Shown piece after piece: positions 1-9,133 of a stretch of 64,000 nt of DNA. The notes beneath the pieces are model-generated. The model did no database searches. It saw nothing but the letters and a program-made list of their open reading frames with translations, and was not told where the DNA came from. The stretch comes from Leptospira sp. GIMC2001 (GTDB taxonomy: Bacteria; Spirochaetota; Leptospiria; Leptospirales; Leptospiraceae): NCBI RefSeq assembly GCF_028462125.1, contig NZ_CP115468.1:496001-560000 (forward strand). Reading direction: 5' to 3'. The position numbers were made by a program, and so were the translations under genes. Position 1 is the stretch's first letter, and each line of letters begins with the position of its first letter.

Positions 1-633
1 GATCATATTGATATCATTGCCAAGGAAGACAAAGCCAAATTCAAAATCAATCTCAGTGATTATCTGGATGTGGGTTTATTCCTAGATCATCGTCCACTGC
101 GCATGAGAGTCGCTGAGGAATCTAAGAATTTGGATGTTTTGAATCTATTCTGCTATACTGGTTCATTTTCCGTTCATTCTGCACTCAACGGAAGTAGTTC
201 GACGACTAGCATTGATCTATCCAATGTATATATCAATTGGGCTGAAGACAATCTAAGACTGAATGGATTGAATCTTAGAGACAATGTTTTGATTGCTGAT
301 GATGTACTTTCTTGGATTAGAAGGGAATCTCTCAATCAGCATCGTAAGCAGTATGATCTCATTGTTTTAGATCCTCCAACATTTTCCAATAGCAAGCGAA
401 CTGATGAAATTTTTGATCTGCAAAAAGATCATACAGAATTGATAAAAGTTTTGGTTCAGAAGTTCCTTACTAAGTCAGGAATTTTGTATTTCTCTACAAA
501 TTTTCGTAAATTCAAAATGGATGAATCGATTTTGAATCAGTTTGAAGTCTTGGATATATCCGCTTCTACGATTCCCAGAGATTTCCGTGATCAGAAGATC
601 CACTATACTTGGAGAATATCAAAGAAAATATAG
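1..633 (+). CDS. SAM-dependent rRNA methyltransferase-like protein, 5' end outside window
   Basis: The reading frame is open from base 1, so the N-terminus lies outside the window; a GTG at 70 is only an internal codon. About 210 residues are visible. The motif LNLFCYTGSFSVHSA is the SAM-binding motif I of the RlmI/RlmK/RlmL group of 23S rRNA methyltransferases, and VLDPPTFSNSK is the matching catalytic DPP motif (motif IV). It should methylate a base in 23S rRNA in the cytoplasm. The visible part covers the Rossmann-fold catalytic domain; which base and position are modified cannot be told from it. It ends convergently with the toxin gene on the other strand. Confidence 0.8.
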   Translation, partial: DHIDIIAKEDKAKFKINLSDYLDVGLFLDHRPLRMRVAEESKNLDVLNLFCYTGSFSVHSALNGSSSTTSIDLSNVYINWAEDNLRLNGLNLRDNVLIADDVLSWIRRESLNQHRKQYDLIVLDPPTFSNSKRTDEIFDLQKDHTELIKVLVQKFLTKSGILYFSTNFRKFKMDESILNQFEVLDISASTIPRDFRDQKIHYTWRISKKI

Positions 634-686
634 TTAAACGCAGATTAGTTGATTTTATATTAATAAATCCTGATTTTATATCAAAT

Positions 687-1073
687 TTATACTGAGTATT
701 CTTCGAGCCATTTAGCCAATTCTTTTTCTTTAGTCGTTCCATCAGCAACGGAAAGCATTACCTGAACGACATTTTCCTCGGATGTTTCGATTTTAAAACC
801 ATTCAAAGCTAAAAAAATATACATCAATAGAAATGATGTCCTTTTATTTCCATCCATAAAAGGGTGATTCTTTGCGATGCCAACTCCTAAAGACGCAGCG
901 AGTTCAAATATACTCGAGCTAGGATCATAATTCCATTTGTTCTTAGGTCTATCCATGGCTGATTCAAGTAAACCTTTATCTCGGATTCCCATTGAGCCGC
1001 CATGCTGTTTGATCTGATCGATATGTATTGCGTCGGCGATTTTGCTATTCAGCCATTTTGGCTCGTTTTTCAT
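687..1073 (-). CDS. Fic/Doc-family toxin (death-on-curing type)
   Basis: This 128-residue protein carries HPFMDGNKRT at about residues 69-78, the H-x-F-x-[DN]-G-N-K-R signature of the Fic/Doc fold. Doc proteins phosphorylate elongation factor Tu and stop translation; Fic relatives AMPylate targets. The length matches Doc rather than full Fic proteins. The start overlaps the stop of the upstream AbrB-type gene by 4 bases, so the two are translationally coupled as an antitoxin-toxin operon. The motif is intact, so the toxin is probably active. The substrate is inferred from the family only. Confidence 0.85.
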   Translation of the reverse strand: MKNEPKWLNSKIADAIHIDQIKQHGGSMGIRDKGLLESAMDRPKNKWNYDPSSSIFELAASLGVGIAKNHPFMDGNKRTSFLLMYIFLALNGFKIETSEENVVQVMLSVADGTTKEKELAKWLEEYSV

Positions 1074-1309
1074 TTCGCAAGTTCTTTTAGAGCGTTTCTA
1101 TATTTTTTCGATGCTTCTTGATATAATCCCAGAGAGACTTCAAAGTCTGGATCAAAAGGAGATAATAAAATACCATTTTCGGTTTCAATGAGAAATATGG
1201 TATCTCCTTCGTGAAAATTATATTTATCTAAAAGTAGTTTTGGAATTGTAGCTCCTGCAGAATTTCCGATAGCCCGAATTGTTGTCTTTTGCACAGATGA
1301 AGTTTTCAT
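1070..1309 (-). CDS. AbrB/MazE-type antitoxin
   Basis: A 79-residue protein whose first 50 residues fit the SpoVT/AbrB swapped-hairpin DNA-binding fold (TTIRAIGNSAGATIPK, then a glycine-containing beta segment). The C-terminal tail, FEVSLGLYQEASKKYRNALK, is probably the part that wraps the toxin. It lies directly upstream of and overlaps the Doc toxin gene, the normal antitoxin-first order. Such antitoxins usually repress their own promoter, here expected between 1310 and 1345. A degenerate second copy of the tail coding sequence lies just upstream (1351-1440). Confidence 0.85.
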   Translation of the reverse strand: MKTSSVQKTTIRAIGNSAGATIPKLLLDKYNFHEGDTIFLIETENGILLSPFDPDFEVSLGLYQEASKKYRNALKELAK

Positions 1310-1350
1310 AGTTATAACATATGTAGTTACGAAATAGCGTCAATGAAATT

Positions 1351-1440
1351 TTAATTTATTTTCCAATTGACTTTGATTGGTGTTTTGGATGCCTCTTGAT
1401 ACAAATCTAAAGAGACTTCAGACTCTTGATCATGCCCAAA
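1351..1440 (-). pseudogene. fossil 3' end of a second AbrB-type antitoxin gene
   Basis: On the minus strand this stretch translates to HDQESEVSLDLYQEASKT and then unrelated residues to a stop. It matches the tail of the intact antitoxin, DPDFEVSLGLYQEASKK. At DNA level about 50 bases (1387-1437) resemble 1109-1160. No DNA-binding domain precedes it: the upstream sequence is the 3' end of the antiporter gene. It is best read as a leftover from a duplication or replacement of the toxin-antitoxin locus. Confidence 0.6.
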
Positions 1441-1441
1441 T

Positions 1442-3586
1442 CTAGTTTTCTTTTTTGAAAATATTTCTGAAAAAATCAGCAAACTTGCGAATACGTTCCA
1501 CGTTCTCTTGAATCGGCCCAATGAATCCTTCGTATTCATCCACATGAATGTCGTTATCGTTTAAGCCTTTTGAGTCTGGATATAGAAAAATAAAATTGGC
1601 ATGAGAGAAATATTTTGCAATCAGTCGAGGAGTATCCTCCATTGCAAGATTGAATGATACGGAACCTCTTCTTGATTGTATGGCAACCAATAGATCATCT
1701 TTGCCGATTTTAGATTGGAGGCTTTTTATATTACTAAGATTAGAGAATTCTTCAAATGTTGCATCAATAGAAGATTTAGATTTTTTCAGTTCTCGTTCAA
1801 TTCTCGAATTGATTTTTGGATCACAGTAAAATATTAATTTACTACCGAGTTCCTTGGATATTTTTTTGAGTCTCGATATCCATCCAGCAAAACCTGATTC
1901 ATACTCTGAGTTTTTCGGAACCACAACCACAATATTCTTGATTACGTTGATAGGATCTTCCCATTTACAGACCCATATCATCTGCGGAGATTTCCGTAGA
2001 ACGATATCAAGAACCGATCCAAAAATTTTATCTTTGGCTGTGATCTTTGCATTCCAACCAATTAGGATATCACTTGCAACGAGATCTTTGGATGCACGTA
2101 ATATTCCATTGGCTATATTCAAATCAACTCTTGTGATTACTTGAGCTTCGGTTTCTGTTGCAGAAGCATGCTTGATTACTTTTTCTAACATTTTATTTGC
2201 AAGAAGAACTTTCTCAGCAACTTCATCATTGTCACGAACAACAGATAAGGCATAAATTGGTTGCTTCAATGCTTGATTTCGTATAATTACTGCTAGATTG
2301 ATTAATTGTTCGATTGTTTTGGGATTGGATATGGGAACAAGAATTCTCTCAGAAATTTCTGCTAAATCAGGTTCTTTATTTTCCTCTTGCATTGCCAATA
2401 GTTTTGCATTTTTCTCAGCTACAAAAGAACTGACTAAGCAAGATACCAAAATCATGAGAATGGATCCATTCAAAACATTCTCATTGAGAAATCCCAATTT
2501 GTATCCAACCAGTGCTGCCGCGAGGGTTGCAGCGACTCTAGCGCTTGATAAGCCGAAGATCAATCCTCTCTCAACAGAGTTGTAATTAAAAAGTTTTTGA
2601 GCTATAAAAGCTGCGATCCACTTGGATGCGAGTCCAACGGTAATCATAATTATCGCTGTATAAATTGACTCCGTGCCAAGAAACAATACTTTGAGATCGA
2701 CTAACATACCGACAGAGATCAAAAAGAAAGGTATAAAAATTGCGGATCCTACGAAATCTATACGATTCATAAGTGGAGATGTATGCGGAATCAGACGATT
2801 GAGAGCGAGTCCTGATAAGAAGGCACCAATTATTGGTTCGAGTCCTGCAAGTTCAGCAAGAAAGCCTCCAAAAAATACCATAGCAATAACAAAAATATAT
2901 TGAGATACAGAGTCTTGTACAGATCGAAAGAACCATCGACCAATGAATGGAAACCCAAAAATCACAGTGATTCCAAACAATAGAGTGGAACCTGCAAGTG
3001 TAAGCCAGAATTCAGTATTGATATCTCCTTTCGAACTTCCGGTTATAAAAGCTAGAACCAAGAGAGATGCCGTATCGGTTATCAAAGTCCCACCGACTGT
3101 AATATTAACGGGATCTGTTTTTGAAACACCTAACTTACTCACTATGGGATAAGCAAGTAATGTATGAGAGGCAAGAAGCGATGCCAAAAGAATTGATGAG
3201 AGCAAACTAAAATCTAGAAGATAATAAACAGCCGGAATTCCCATCGCCATTGGAATGATAAATGTTAAGAAACCAAATATCATGCTTTTGTTGCGATTTT
3301 TTTTGAAGTCGGTTAGATCAATTTCCAAACCAGCTGTGAACATTATGTACAGCAATCCTACAGTTCCGAAAAGTACAATGCTGTTGTCTCTCTGCAGTAG
3401 ATTCAGACCTTTGGGTCCGATCGCAACACCTGAAAGGATCAATCCTATCACACCTGGAATTCTTATTGCTTTAAATAAAATGGGAGCAAAAAGAATTACG
3501 GATAAAACAACAAAAAAGATCATGATTGGATCTTCGAGAGGTAAGCTGAAATTTACGGCAGTTGGTGGAAAGAAAAATGATGGCAT
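1442..3586 (-). CDS. CPA2-family cation/proton antiporter with C-terminal USP-like region
   Basis: A 714-residue inner-membrane protein. Residues about 20-395 form roughly 12 hydrophobic segments with the Na+/H+ exchanger (KefB/CPA2) pattern, including GVIGLILSGVAIGPKGLNLL near the start and the GAFLSGLALNRL region. The C-terminal third (about 415-700) is soluble and resembles tandem universal-stress-protein domains (ERILVPISNPKTIEQLINLA) rather than the TrkA-N domain of classical Kef proteins, suggesting nucleotide-linked regulation. The likely role is Na+ or K+ exchange for protons. The ion is not determinable from sequence. Confidence 0.85.
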   Translation of the reverse strand: MPSFFFPPTAVNFSLPLEDPIMIFFVVLSVILFAPILFKAIRIPGVIGLILSGVAIGPKGLNLLQRDNSIVLFGTVGLLYIMFTAGLEIDLTDFKKNRNKSMIFGFLTFIIPMAMGIPAVYYLLDFSLLSSILLASLLASHTLLAYPIVSKLGVSKTDPVNITVGGTLITDTASLLVLAFITGSSKGDINTEFWLTLAGSTLLFGITVIFGFPFIGRWFFRSVQDSVSQYIFVIAMVFFGGFLAELAGLEPIIGAFLSGLALNRLIPHTSPLMNRIDFVGSAIFIPFFLISVGMLVDLKVLFLGTESIYTAIIMITVGLASKWIAAFIAQKLFNYNSVERGLIFGLSSARVAATLAAALVGYKLGFLNENVLNGSILMILVSCLVSSFVAEKNAKLLAMQEENKEPDLAEISERILVPISNPKTIEQLINLAVIIRNQALKQPIYALSVVRDNDEVAEKVLLANKMLEKVIKHASATETEAQVITRVDLNIANGILRASKDLVASDILIGWNAKITAKDKIFGSVLDIVLRKSPQMIWVCKWEDPINVIKNIVVVVPKNSEYESGFAGWISRLKKISKELGSKLIFYCDPKINSRIERELKKSKSSIDATFEEFSNLSNIKSLQSKIGKDDLLVAIQSRRGSVSFNLAMEDTPRLIAKYFSHANFIFLYPDSKGLNDNDIHVDEYEGFIGPIQENVERIRKFADFFRNIFKKEN

Positions 3587-3618
3587 ATTTTAAATTGGTT
3601 CCATGAATAATTAATAAT

Positions 3619-4080
3619 TTATTTCGAGAGATCAAGAATAGTGTTGTATTCCGATTCTGTGACTGGCTGAATTGATAGCCTGGAACCTTTTTGAGTTAGA
3701 ACCATTTTACTTAATTCTTTATTGGCTTTGAGCTCTGTCAAGGTAAGAACTCTAGGAAAATGTCGAACATATTTGACATCCACTCCATACCATGTCGGAT
3801 TCTCTGGCTTGCTTTTGGGATCGAAGTATTTATGGCTTGGTTCAAATGCAAATTTATCGGGATAGCCAGCCTTTGTAACAACGGCAAGTCCAACAATACC
3901 AATTGGTTCTACTCGACTATGATAGAATAAAACCGAATCTCCTTTTTTGATATCATCGCGAAGGAGATTTCTGGCTTGGTAATTTCGGACACCTTCCCAG
4001 AAACAAGTTTTGTTGGGAGAGTTCTTTAAGTCCTCAATCGAAAATACATTCGGTTCGGTCTTAAATAACCAATAATTCAT
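3619..4080 (-). CDS. EVE domain protein (YTH-like, modified-base binding)
   Basis: I start this gene at the ATG at 4080 because MNYWLFKTEPNVFSIEDL is the canonical EVE N-terminus; a longer frame upstream merely reads through the ftsH 3' end. The 153 residues cover a whole single EVE domain (CFWEGVRNYQARNLL, VLFYHS, GIVGLAVV). EVE domains belong to the PUA/YTH superfamily and are thought to bind modified bases in DNA or RNA. The gene starts 1 base after the ftsH stop, so it is probably coupled to the ftsH operon. No restriction or methylation genes adjoin it. Confidence 0.85.
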   Translation of the reverse strand: MNYWLFKTEPNVFSIEDLKNSPNKTCFWEGVRNYQARNLLRDDIKKGDSVLFYHSRVEPIGIVGLAVVTKAGYPDKFAFEPSHKYFDPKSKPENPTWYGVDVKYVRHFPRVLTLTELKANKELSKMVLTQKGSRLSIQPVTESEYNTILDLSK

Positions 4081-4081
4081 A

Positions 4082-6043
4082 TTAGGTGGAAAGTGCGGGA
4101 TTGGTTCCCAAATCTCCTGCTTTACCTTTCGCTGGAAGTTTACCGTTGGATTTCGTTGATGCTTTCTTCTTGGCTTCCGCAGAACCTGCAGGATGAACAA
4201 TCGACATCAATTCTTCATGATCAATGGTCTCATTCGCAAGTAAAAGTTTTGCTACACCTTCTAATTTCTTAGCGTTCTTACGAATCATGTCACGACCTTT
4301 ATCAAGGTTGGTTTGCACGATCTTCTTAACTTCTTGGTCGATCATACCGGAAAACTCTTCACTATGATCTTTGTTCGCATTGCCACCATAATCTCTGCCA
4401 ACAAAAACTGAGTCATGGTTACCGCTATAGTTGATTGTTCCAAGCTTGTCGTTCATTCCCCATTCGCAGACCATTTTTCTTGCGATTTTCGTCGCATACT
4501 GAATGTCATTGGATGAACCAGTAGAAGTAGTTCCGTATTTGAATTCTTCGGCAATAAATCCACCCATAGCAACAACGATTTGGTCTAGCCAATAGAGTTT
4601 GGAATGGATATGCTTTTCTTCTGCTGGTAGAGACTGAGTGAGTCCTAGAGCTCCACCGCGAGGAATGATTGTGACCTTGTGAACCGGCTCGGTATAAGGA
4701 AGTAGAGATGCCAAAATCGCATGTCCTGCCTCATGGTAGGCAATAACTTCTTTCTCAGTCTCAGATATGAAGAAAGATCTTCTCTCTGGACCCATAAGAA
4801 CTTTATCGCGTGCTTCTTCAAGTTCAGATTGAGTTACGCGTTTCTTATTACGTCTTGCAGCAAGAAGCGCTCCTTCATTGATAAGATTCGCTAAATCTGC
4901 TCCAGTAAATCCAGGGGTCCCGCGAGCGATCTGGTTTAGGGAAATGTCCGGAGTCATAGGAACTTTCTTCGCATGAACAGTAAGAATTTCTTCTCTACCT
5001 TTTACATCAGGAAGGCCAACTGTTACTTGTCTATCGAAACGACCTGGTCGAAGGAGAGCTGGATCAAGAACATCTGCTCGGTTGGTAGCTGCCATAACAA
5101 TTACACCTTCGTTCTTCTCGAAACCATCCATCTCAACTAACATCTGATTGAGAGTCTGTTCGCGTTCATCATGTCCGCCACCGAGTCCAGCTCCACGAAG
5201 CCTTCCTACCGCATCAATCTCATCAATAAAAATAATACATGGGCTATTCTTCTTACCTTGGTCAAAAAGATCTCTAACCCTTGAAGCACCAACACCTACA
5301 AACATTTCCACAAAGTCTGAACCAGAGATTGAGAAGAAGGGAACACCTGCTTCTCCTGCAACTGCTCGTGCAAGTAAGGTCTTACCAGTTCCTGGAGGAC
5401 CTACGAGCAAAACTCCAGTTGGAATTCTCGCGCCAATTGCTTGGAATTTTTTTGGATCTTTTAGAAATTCTATAATTTCGTGGAGTTCAACTTTTGCTTC
5501 ATCACAACCTGCAACATCGTCGAAAGTAACTTTTATCTTGGTGTCAACATTGAGCTTGGCTCGTGATTTACCAAAAGTAAATGCCTTGTTGCCAGTTGCC
5601 TGGAGTTGTCGCATCATAACGAACCAGATAATTCCTAGAATAAGAATCCAAGGGATAATGGCTGTTAGCATATTTAAAAATCTATTTTCTTCTATTACTT
5701 CTGCTTCAAAAGGTATTCTACCTTTTCTTAGCTTTTGCACGAGATCATCTTCGATGGGTGCAATATTTGTTTTGAATTTTACGGGCTTTTGGTCTTTGCT
5801 GTCTTCTGCTATAAAGAACCCTTCAATAGTCTCTTTACCTATTGTGAGCTGTTTTTTGTCTTTTCCGTCGCTTACAATCTTTCCTATTGGCTTCTTACCA
5901 TCAATTGGCTCTAGCATGTTCAGGAATTCGGAGTAGGAAATTTTTTCTACTTTGTCATTTGCGTTCTCTTTGTTCATAAAAACAAAAAGACCAAGGAAGA
6001 GAAGGGATAATGCGAGTACTACGTTCTTAAGATTTTTATTCAT
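4082..6043 (-). CDS. ftsH: ATP-dependent zinc metalloprotease FtsH
   Basis: At 653 residues this is a full-length FtsH. It has two N-terminal membrane segments (about 6-24 and 125-145) flanking a periplasmic domain, an AAA+ module with Walker A GPPGTGKT, Walker [11 protein letters not shown] and the second region of homology ending in RPGRFDRQV, then an M41 peptidase domain with the zinc site HEAGH. It degrades membrane proteins and unstable cytoplasmic proteins at the inner membrane. The C-terminal tail is lysine and alanine rich. It follows pth by 17 bases in the same operon. Confidence 0.97.
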   Translation of the reverse strand: MNKNLKNVVLALSLLFLGLFVFMNKENANDKVEKISYSEFLNMLEPIDGKKPIGKIVSDGKDKKQLTIGKETIEGFFIAEDSKDQKPVKFKTNIAPIEDDLVQKLRKGRIPFEAEVIEENRFLNMLTAIIPWILILGIIWFVMMRQLQATGNKAFTFGKSRAKLNVDTKIKVTFDDVAGCDEAKVELHEIIEFLKDPKKFQAIGARIPTGVLLVGPPGTGKTLLARAVAGEAGVPFFSISGSDFVEMFVGVGASRVRDLFDQGKKNSPCIIFIDEIDAVGRLRGAGLGGGHDEREQTLNQMLVEMDGFEKNEGVIVMAATNRADVLDPALLRPGRFDRQVTVGLPDVKGREEILTVHAKKVPMTPDISLNQIARGTPGFTGADLANLINEGALLAARRNKKRVTQSELEEARDKVLMGPERRSFFISETEKEVIAYHEAGHAILASLLPYTEPVHKVTIIPRGGALGLTQSLPAEEKHIHSKLYWLDQIVVAMGGFIAEEFKYGTTSTGSSNDIQYATKIARKMVCEWGMNDKLGTINYSGNHDSVFVGRDYGGNANKDHSEEFSGMIDQEVKKIVQTNLDKGRDMIRKNAKKLEGVAKLLLANETIDHEELMSIVHPAGSAEAKKKASTKSNGKLPAKGKAGDLGTNPALST

Positions 6044-6060
6044 TCCAATTTGCTCCTATA

Positions 6061-6633
6061 TTAGACGGCTCCCAATCGGTATTTCTCAATAACCTCCTCG
6101 ATATCACCCATTGATATTGAGCGAATTGCCGCTTCTGCATCATTAATTATCTGTATAAGGCTTAGATTTTCCATTGGTTCAAAATCTTCACGCAAAAAAT
6201 CATCTTTTTTCTTGGGATTGAAATCGCCATTTTTGATTCCGATCCGAATTCGAATGAATTGTGGAGAGCGAAGCGCTTTGACGACAGATTCAATACCTGG
6301 ATGGCCGTGAGAATCCCCACCTTTCTGAACTACAATATAGCCCAATTGCAATGTCCAATCTTCTTGGATTACAACTATATCATGAACTTGAATCTTGAGA
6401 AAGGATGCGATGTATAGGACGGATTCGCCGGATAGATCACTAAAAGTTTGAGGCTTGAGAAGTACAACCTCATCGCCTTCAAAATCTCCCCGACCAATAA
6501 CAGATTTCTTTTTCTTGGTTTTGATTTCGATTCCAGTGTTATTTGCAATAACATCTAGAATCTTAAAACCAATATTGGAACGGTTATTGTTGTATTTATC
6601 ACCAGGGTTTCCGAGACCAACGATTAATTTCAT
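6061..6633 (-). CDS. pth: Peptidyl-tRNA hydrolase
   Basis: A 190-residue protein starting MKLIVGLGNPGDKYNNNRSN, the signature N-terminus of bacterial Pth, which frees tRNA from stalled peptidyl-tRNA. The usual LVVHDDLDLPLG segment reads IVVIQEDWTLQLGYIVVQKG and is followed by GGDSHGHPGIESV and a conserved arginine region. N12 and H-D positions are partly changed: the first catalytic His region is NRSNIGF rather than TRHNVGF, so the usual His20 is a Ser. This is odd for an essential enzyme and worth an alignment. It sits between rplY and ftsH, a common bacterial arrangement. Confidence 0.88.
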   Translation of the reverse strand: MKLIVGLGNPGDKYNNNRSNIGFKILDVIANNTGIEIKTKKKKSVIGRGDFEGDEVVLLKPQTFSDLSGESVLYIASFLKIQVHDIVVIQEDWTLQLGYIVVQKGGDSHGHPGIESVVKALRSPQFIRIRIGIKNGDFNPKKKDDFLREDFEPMENLSLIQIINDAEAAIRSISMGDIEEVIEKYRLGAV

Positions 6634-6671
6634 AATTTATATATCTCAGTTATTCCTGAAGAAGAAAGGAA

Positions 6672-7304
6672 TTATTTCCCTTTCTTCTTATCACCTTTTC
6701 CACCTTTCTTATCGCCTTCTTTGTCAGCTCTTTCTTGAGCAATCAAAGCTCTAGTTTTCATAACTGAGGCAACAATCGGATCACCGTTCATGATAATTTC
6801 CCAAGATTTTGGAACTGGAAGTTGGCTTACTTTGATCATGTCACCAACATCAAGACCTGTAACATCAATCTTGATAATATCAACTAGATCTTCAGGAGTT
6901 GATTTAACTTTGATTTGTTTGATCAAGTGGTCAAATTGTCCACCAGCTTTAGAGCCTTTTGCAAGACCAGTAGTCTCGATCGAAACTGTAGTAAGAATCT
7001 TCTTACCTGGAGTTACTCTGTAGAAATCAATATGTCTGATCTGTCCTGTGTGAGGAAAGCGTTGGATTTCTTTTACGAACACTCGAGCTTTCTCAGAACC
7101 AAGTTCAAGATCCATTAGAGTAGCTTGACGAATTCCAGAATCGATGATTTTGTTCATATCTTTTTCGTTTACAGACGCGAGAAGTGATTTGCCACTTCCG
7201 ATAACATTGATAGGAATCATTCCAGATGCTCTGAGTCTATTGTTCGGCCCCTTTCCTGTTTCTTCTGGTTTTCTTGGGGTTGTTTTGATTAGGATATTTT
7301 CCAT
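6672..7304 (-). CDS. rplY: 50S ribosomal protein L25/CTC family
   Basis: This 210-residue protein has the long (CTC/TL5) form of L25: an N-terminal 5S rRNA-binding barrel (RKPEETGKGPNNRLRASGMI, then HIDFYRVTPGKKILTTVSIE) and a C-terminal domain with DLVDIIKIDVTGLDVGDMI. It ends in a very lysine/glycine-rich tail. The role is binding 5S rRNA in the large ribosomal subunit. The order prs-rplY-pth is widely conserved, and the spacings here (17 bases from prs, 38 bases to pth) suggest one transcript. Confidence 0.95.
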   Translation of the reverse strand: MENILIKTTPRKPEETGKGPNNRLRASGMIPINVIGSGKSLLASVNEKDMNKIIDSGIRQATLMDLELGSEKARVFVKEIQRFPHTGQIRHIDFYRVTPGKKILTTVSIETTGLAKGSKAGGQFDHLIKQIKVKSTPEDLVDIIKIDVTGLDVGDMIKVSQLPVPKSWEIIMNGDPIVASVMKTRALIAQERADKEGDKKGGKGDKKKGK

Positions 7305-7321
7305 GGTTTGTTCCTCTTGAT

Positions 7322-8266
7322 TTATATGAAAAGACTACTTATCGATTCTTCATTGTGAATGATTTCTATCGCTCTCGCAAATAGAGGAGCTATCGACAGC
7401 ACCTTTAGCTTGTTAATATTCTTGCTTTCAGGAATATTGATCGTATTGGATAATACAATTTCGTCAAAATTTGCAGCGTTCAAAATGTTCGGAGCATCAC
7501 CGGAGAGAACGGCATGAGTCGCACAGCACATTACAGATTTGGCACCAGATTCACGGAGAGCTTTTGCGGCTTTACCAATCGTGCCACCTGTATCAATCAT
7601 ATCATCGAGGATTAGACAATTTTTGTCCTTAACATCTCCGATAACATTCATTACTTCAGATTCATTCGCTCTAGGTCTTCGCTTATCAATGATAGCTAGT
7701 CCACCATTCACTTTCTTACCAAAAAATCTCGCTCTCTCAGCTCCACCAGAATCTGGTGATACGATTACAAGATCACTCAACTGCTTGGTATTGATATATT
7801 CAGCAAGAACAGGAGCAAAAAACAAATGATCAACGGGTATAGAGAAAAAGCCTTGGATCTGATCAGCATGCAAATCCATAGTCAGGATTCGATGAGGTCC
7901 CATAGTCTGAATAAGATCTGCTACTACTCGTGCAGAAATAGGAACACGAGGTTCTACTTTTCTATCTTGTCTGCCATAACCATAATAAGGAATAACAGCT
8001 GTTACGCGGCGTGCTGATGCTCTGCGAAGAGCATCCATTATCAAAATGAGTTCTATAATATTGTCGTTAGATGGATAGCTTGTTGGTTGAATTACAAATG
8101 CATCACGACCACGAACATTCTCTTCAATTCTTACTGACACTTCACCGTCGTTAAATTTCTTGAGTGATATTGCGCCTTCTGGAACGCCAGCATTTTTGCA
8201 AATCTCTGCACTCAAAGCTCTGTTAGCACTTCCAGAGAAAATTAAAATTGAATCTCTTTCGCTCAT
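7322..8266 (-). CDS. prs: Ribose-phosphate pyrophosphokinase
   Basis: A 314-residue PRPP synthetase, which makes phosphoribosyl pyrophosphate from ribose 5-phosphate and ATP for nucleotide, histidine, tryptophan and NAD synthesis. Visible motifs are [10 protein letters not shown] (ATP loop), the pyrophosphate-binding loop [12 protein letters not shown], and the PRPP-binding motif [18 protein letters not shown]. Length is normal for bacterial class I enzymes. The start overlaps the glmU stop by 4 bases, a coupling seen in many bacteria. Confidence 0.97.
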   Translation of the reverse strand: MSERDSILIFSGSANRALSAEICKNAGVPEGAISLKKFNDGEVSVRIEENVRGRDAFVIQPTSYPSNDNIIELILIMDALRRASARRVTAVIPYYGYGRQDRKVEPRVPISARVVADLIQTMGPHRILTMDLHADQIQGFFSIPVDHLFFAPVLAEYINTKQLSDLVIVSPDSGGAERARFFGKKVNGGLAIIDKRRPRANESEVMNVIGDVKDKNCLILDDMIDTGGTIGKAAKALRESGAKSVMCCATHAVLSGDAPNILNAANFDEIVLSNTINIPESKNINKLKVLSIAPLFARAIEIIHNEESISSLFI

Positions 8267-9021
8267 CTTGCAGCTCCTGCACTCAGGATTTTGGAAAGAA
8301 ATTCTAAGTCCTCTGGAGAATTGATTCCGTAACTTTCAATAGAATTTTTGAGCTTCATAGCTCCAATTTTTAGATTTTTGTTTCGAAATATTTTTACGAG
8401 GTCAGGGAGGTAGTATTCATTCTGTGCATTTTGATTGCCGACATTCGCAAGTCCGTCCCAGAGATACTCTGAATCAAAACAATATGTACCCGTGTTCACT
8501 TCCCGAATAGTTTTCTCTTCCGGAGTTGCGTCCTTTTCTTCTACAATTCTTAAGACAGATCCGTCATCGGCGCTGCGAACAATTCGTCCATAACCTGTAG
8601 GATTTTCCAAATCTGCAGACATAAGAGTAGCTGCATACCCACCTTCTTTATGTAATGCGATCAATGATTTGAAAGATGAAGATGATATCATTGGCGCGTC
8701 ACCACAAGCAACTATGACTGTTCCTTTGAAATCGCGGAGCGTATCTTTACAAACAAGAACCGCATGGCCTGTTCCTAACTGTTCAGTCTGTTCGCAGAAT
8801 TGAATGGAAGGGATTCCTTCGCAGATTTTTATAATTTCTTCTTTCTTATATCCGACAACAACGACGGATTTCTCAACTTTTGCTTGATGGAGATGATCGA
8901 GTACATGGATCAGCAGTGGTTTGCCAGCGAGTAGCGTTGCAACTTTTGGGCTCTCGGTTTTCATGCGAGTTCCCTTGCCCGCAGCCAGTATGACGGCGGT
9001 TATATCTTTCTCTGCGTCCAT
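8263..9021 (-). CDS. glmU: UDP-GlcNAc pyrophosphorylase (GlmU uridylyltransferase domain only)
   Basis: Only the nucleotidyltransferase half of GlmU is present. [19 protein letters not shown] is the nucleotide-binding loop, EQLGTGHAV and [11 protein letters not shown] follow, and the protein stops at residue 252 without the hexapeptide left-handed beta-helix that carries GlcN-1-P acetyltransferase activity in 450-residue GlmU proteins. It should join UTP and GlcNAc-1-phosphate. A separate acetyltransferase must lie elsewhere if the canonical UDP-GlcNAc route is used. The position next to prs supports the GlmU assignment over other sugar nucleotidyltransferases. Confidence 0.85.
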   Translation of the reverse strand: MDAEKDITAVILAAGKGTRMKTESPKVATLLAGKPLLIHVLDHLHQAKVEKSVVVVGYKKEEIIKICEGIPSIQFCEQTEQLGTGHAVLVCKDTLRDFKGTVIVACGDAPMISSSSFKSLIALHKEGGYAATLMSADLENPTGYGRIVRSADDGSVLRIVEEKDATPEEKTIREVNTGTYCFDSEYLWDGLANVGNQNAQNEYYLPDLVKIFRNKNLKIGAMKLKNSIESYGINSPEDLEFLSKILSAGAAR

Positions 9022-9052
9022 GTGCTCCGTACCGGATAACTTAATAATGAAT

Positions 9053-9128
9053 TGGCTGGGCTGCTAGGATTCGAACCTAGGAGATGTCTGGATCAAAACC
9101 AGATGCCTTACCACTTGGCTACAGCCCA
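9053..9128 (-). tRNA. tRNA-Gln (anticodon UUG)
   Basis: The minus strand folds into a complete cloverleaf. The acceptor 5' strand TGGGCTG pairs with CAGCCCA, and CCA is encoded. The anticodon stem TCTGG/CCAGA encloses the loop TTTTGAT, giving anticodon TTG. The T arm contains GGTTCGAATCC. It lies 5 bases downstream of the ispE start region and 31 bases upstream of glmU, within the housekeeping cluster. Confidence 0.97.
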
Positions 9129-9133
9129 ATGCT

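Noticed and set aside
1441..1545. N-terminal half of the 64-residue frame that contains the fossil antitoxin tail
   Set aside because: It is the opposite-phase reading of the antiporter gene end; only 1351-1440 has homology.
4081..4200. 40-residue N-terminal extension of the EVE protein
   Set aside because: It lies within the ftsH 3' end and the EVE domain starts exactly at the ATG at 4080.
5148..5936. 262-residue plus-strand open frame
   Set aside because: It is the antisense shadow of ftsH and encodes low-complexity Ser-rich sequence.
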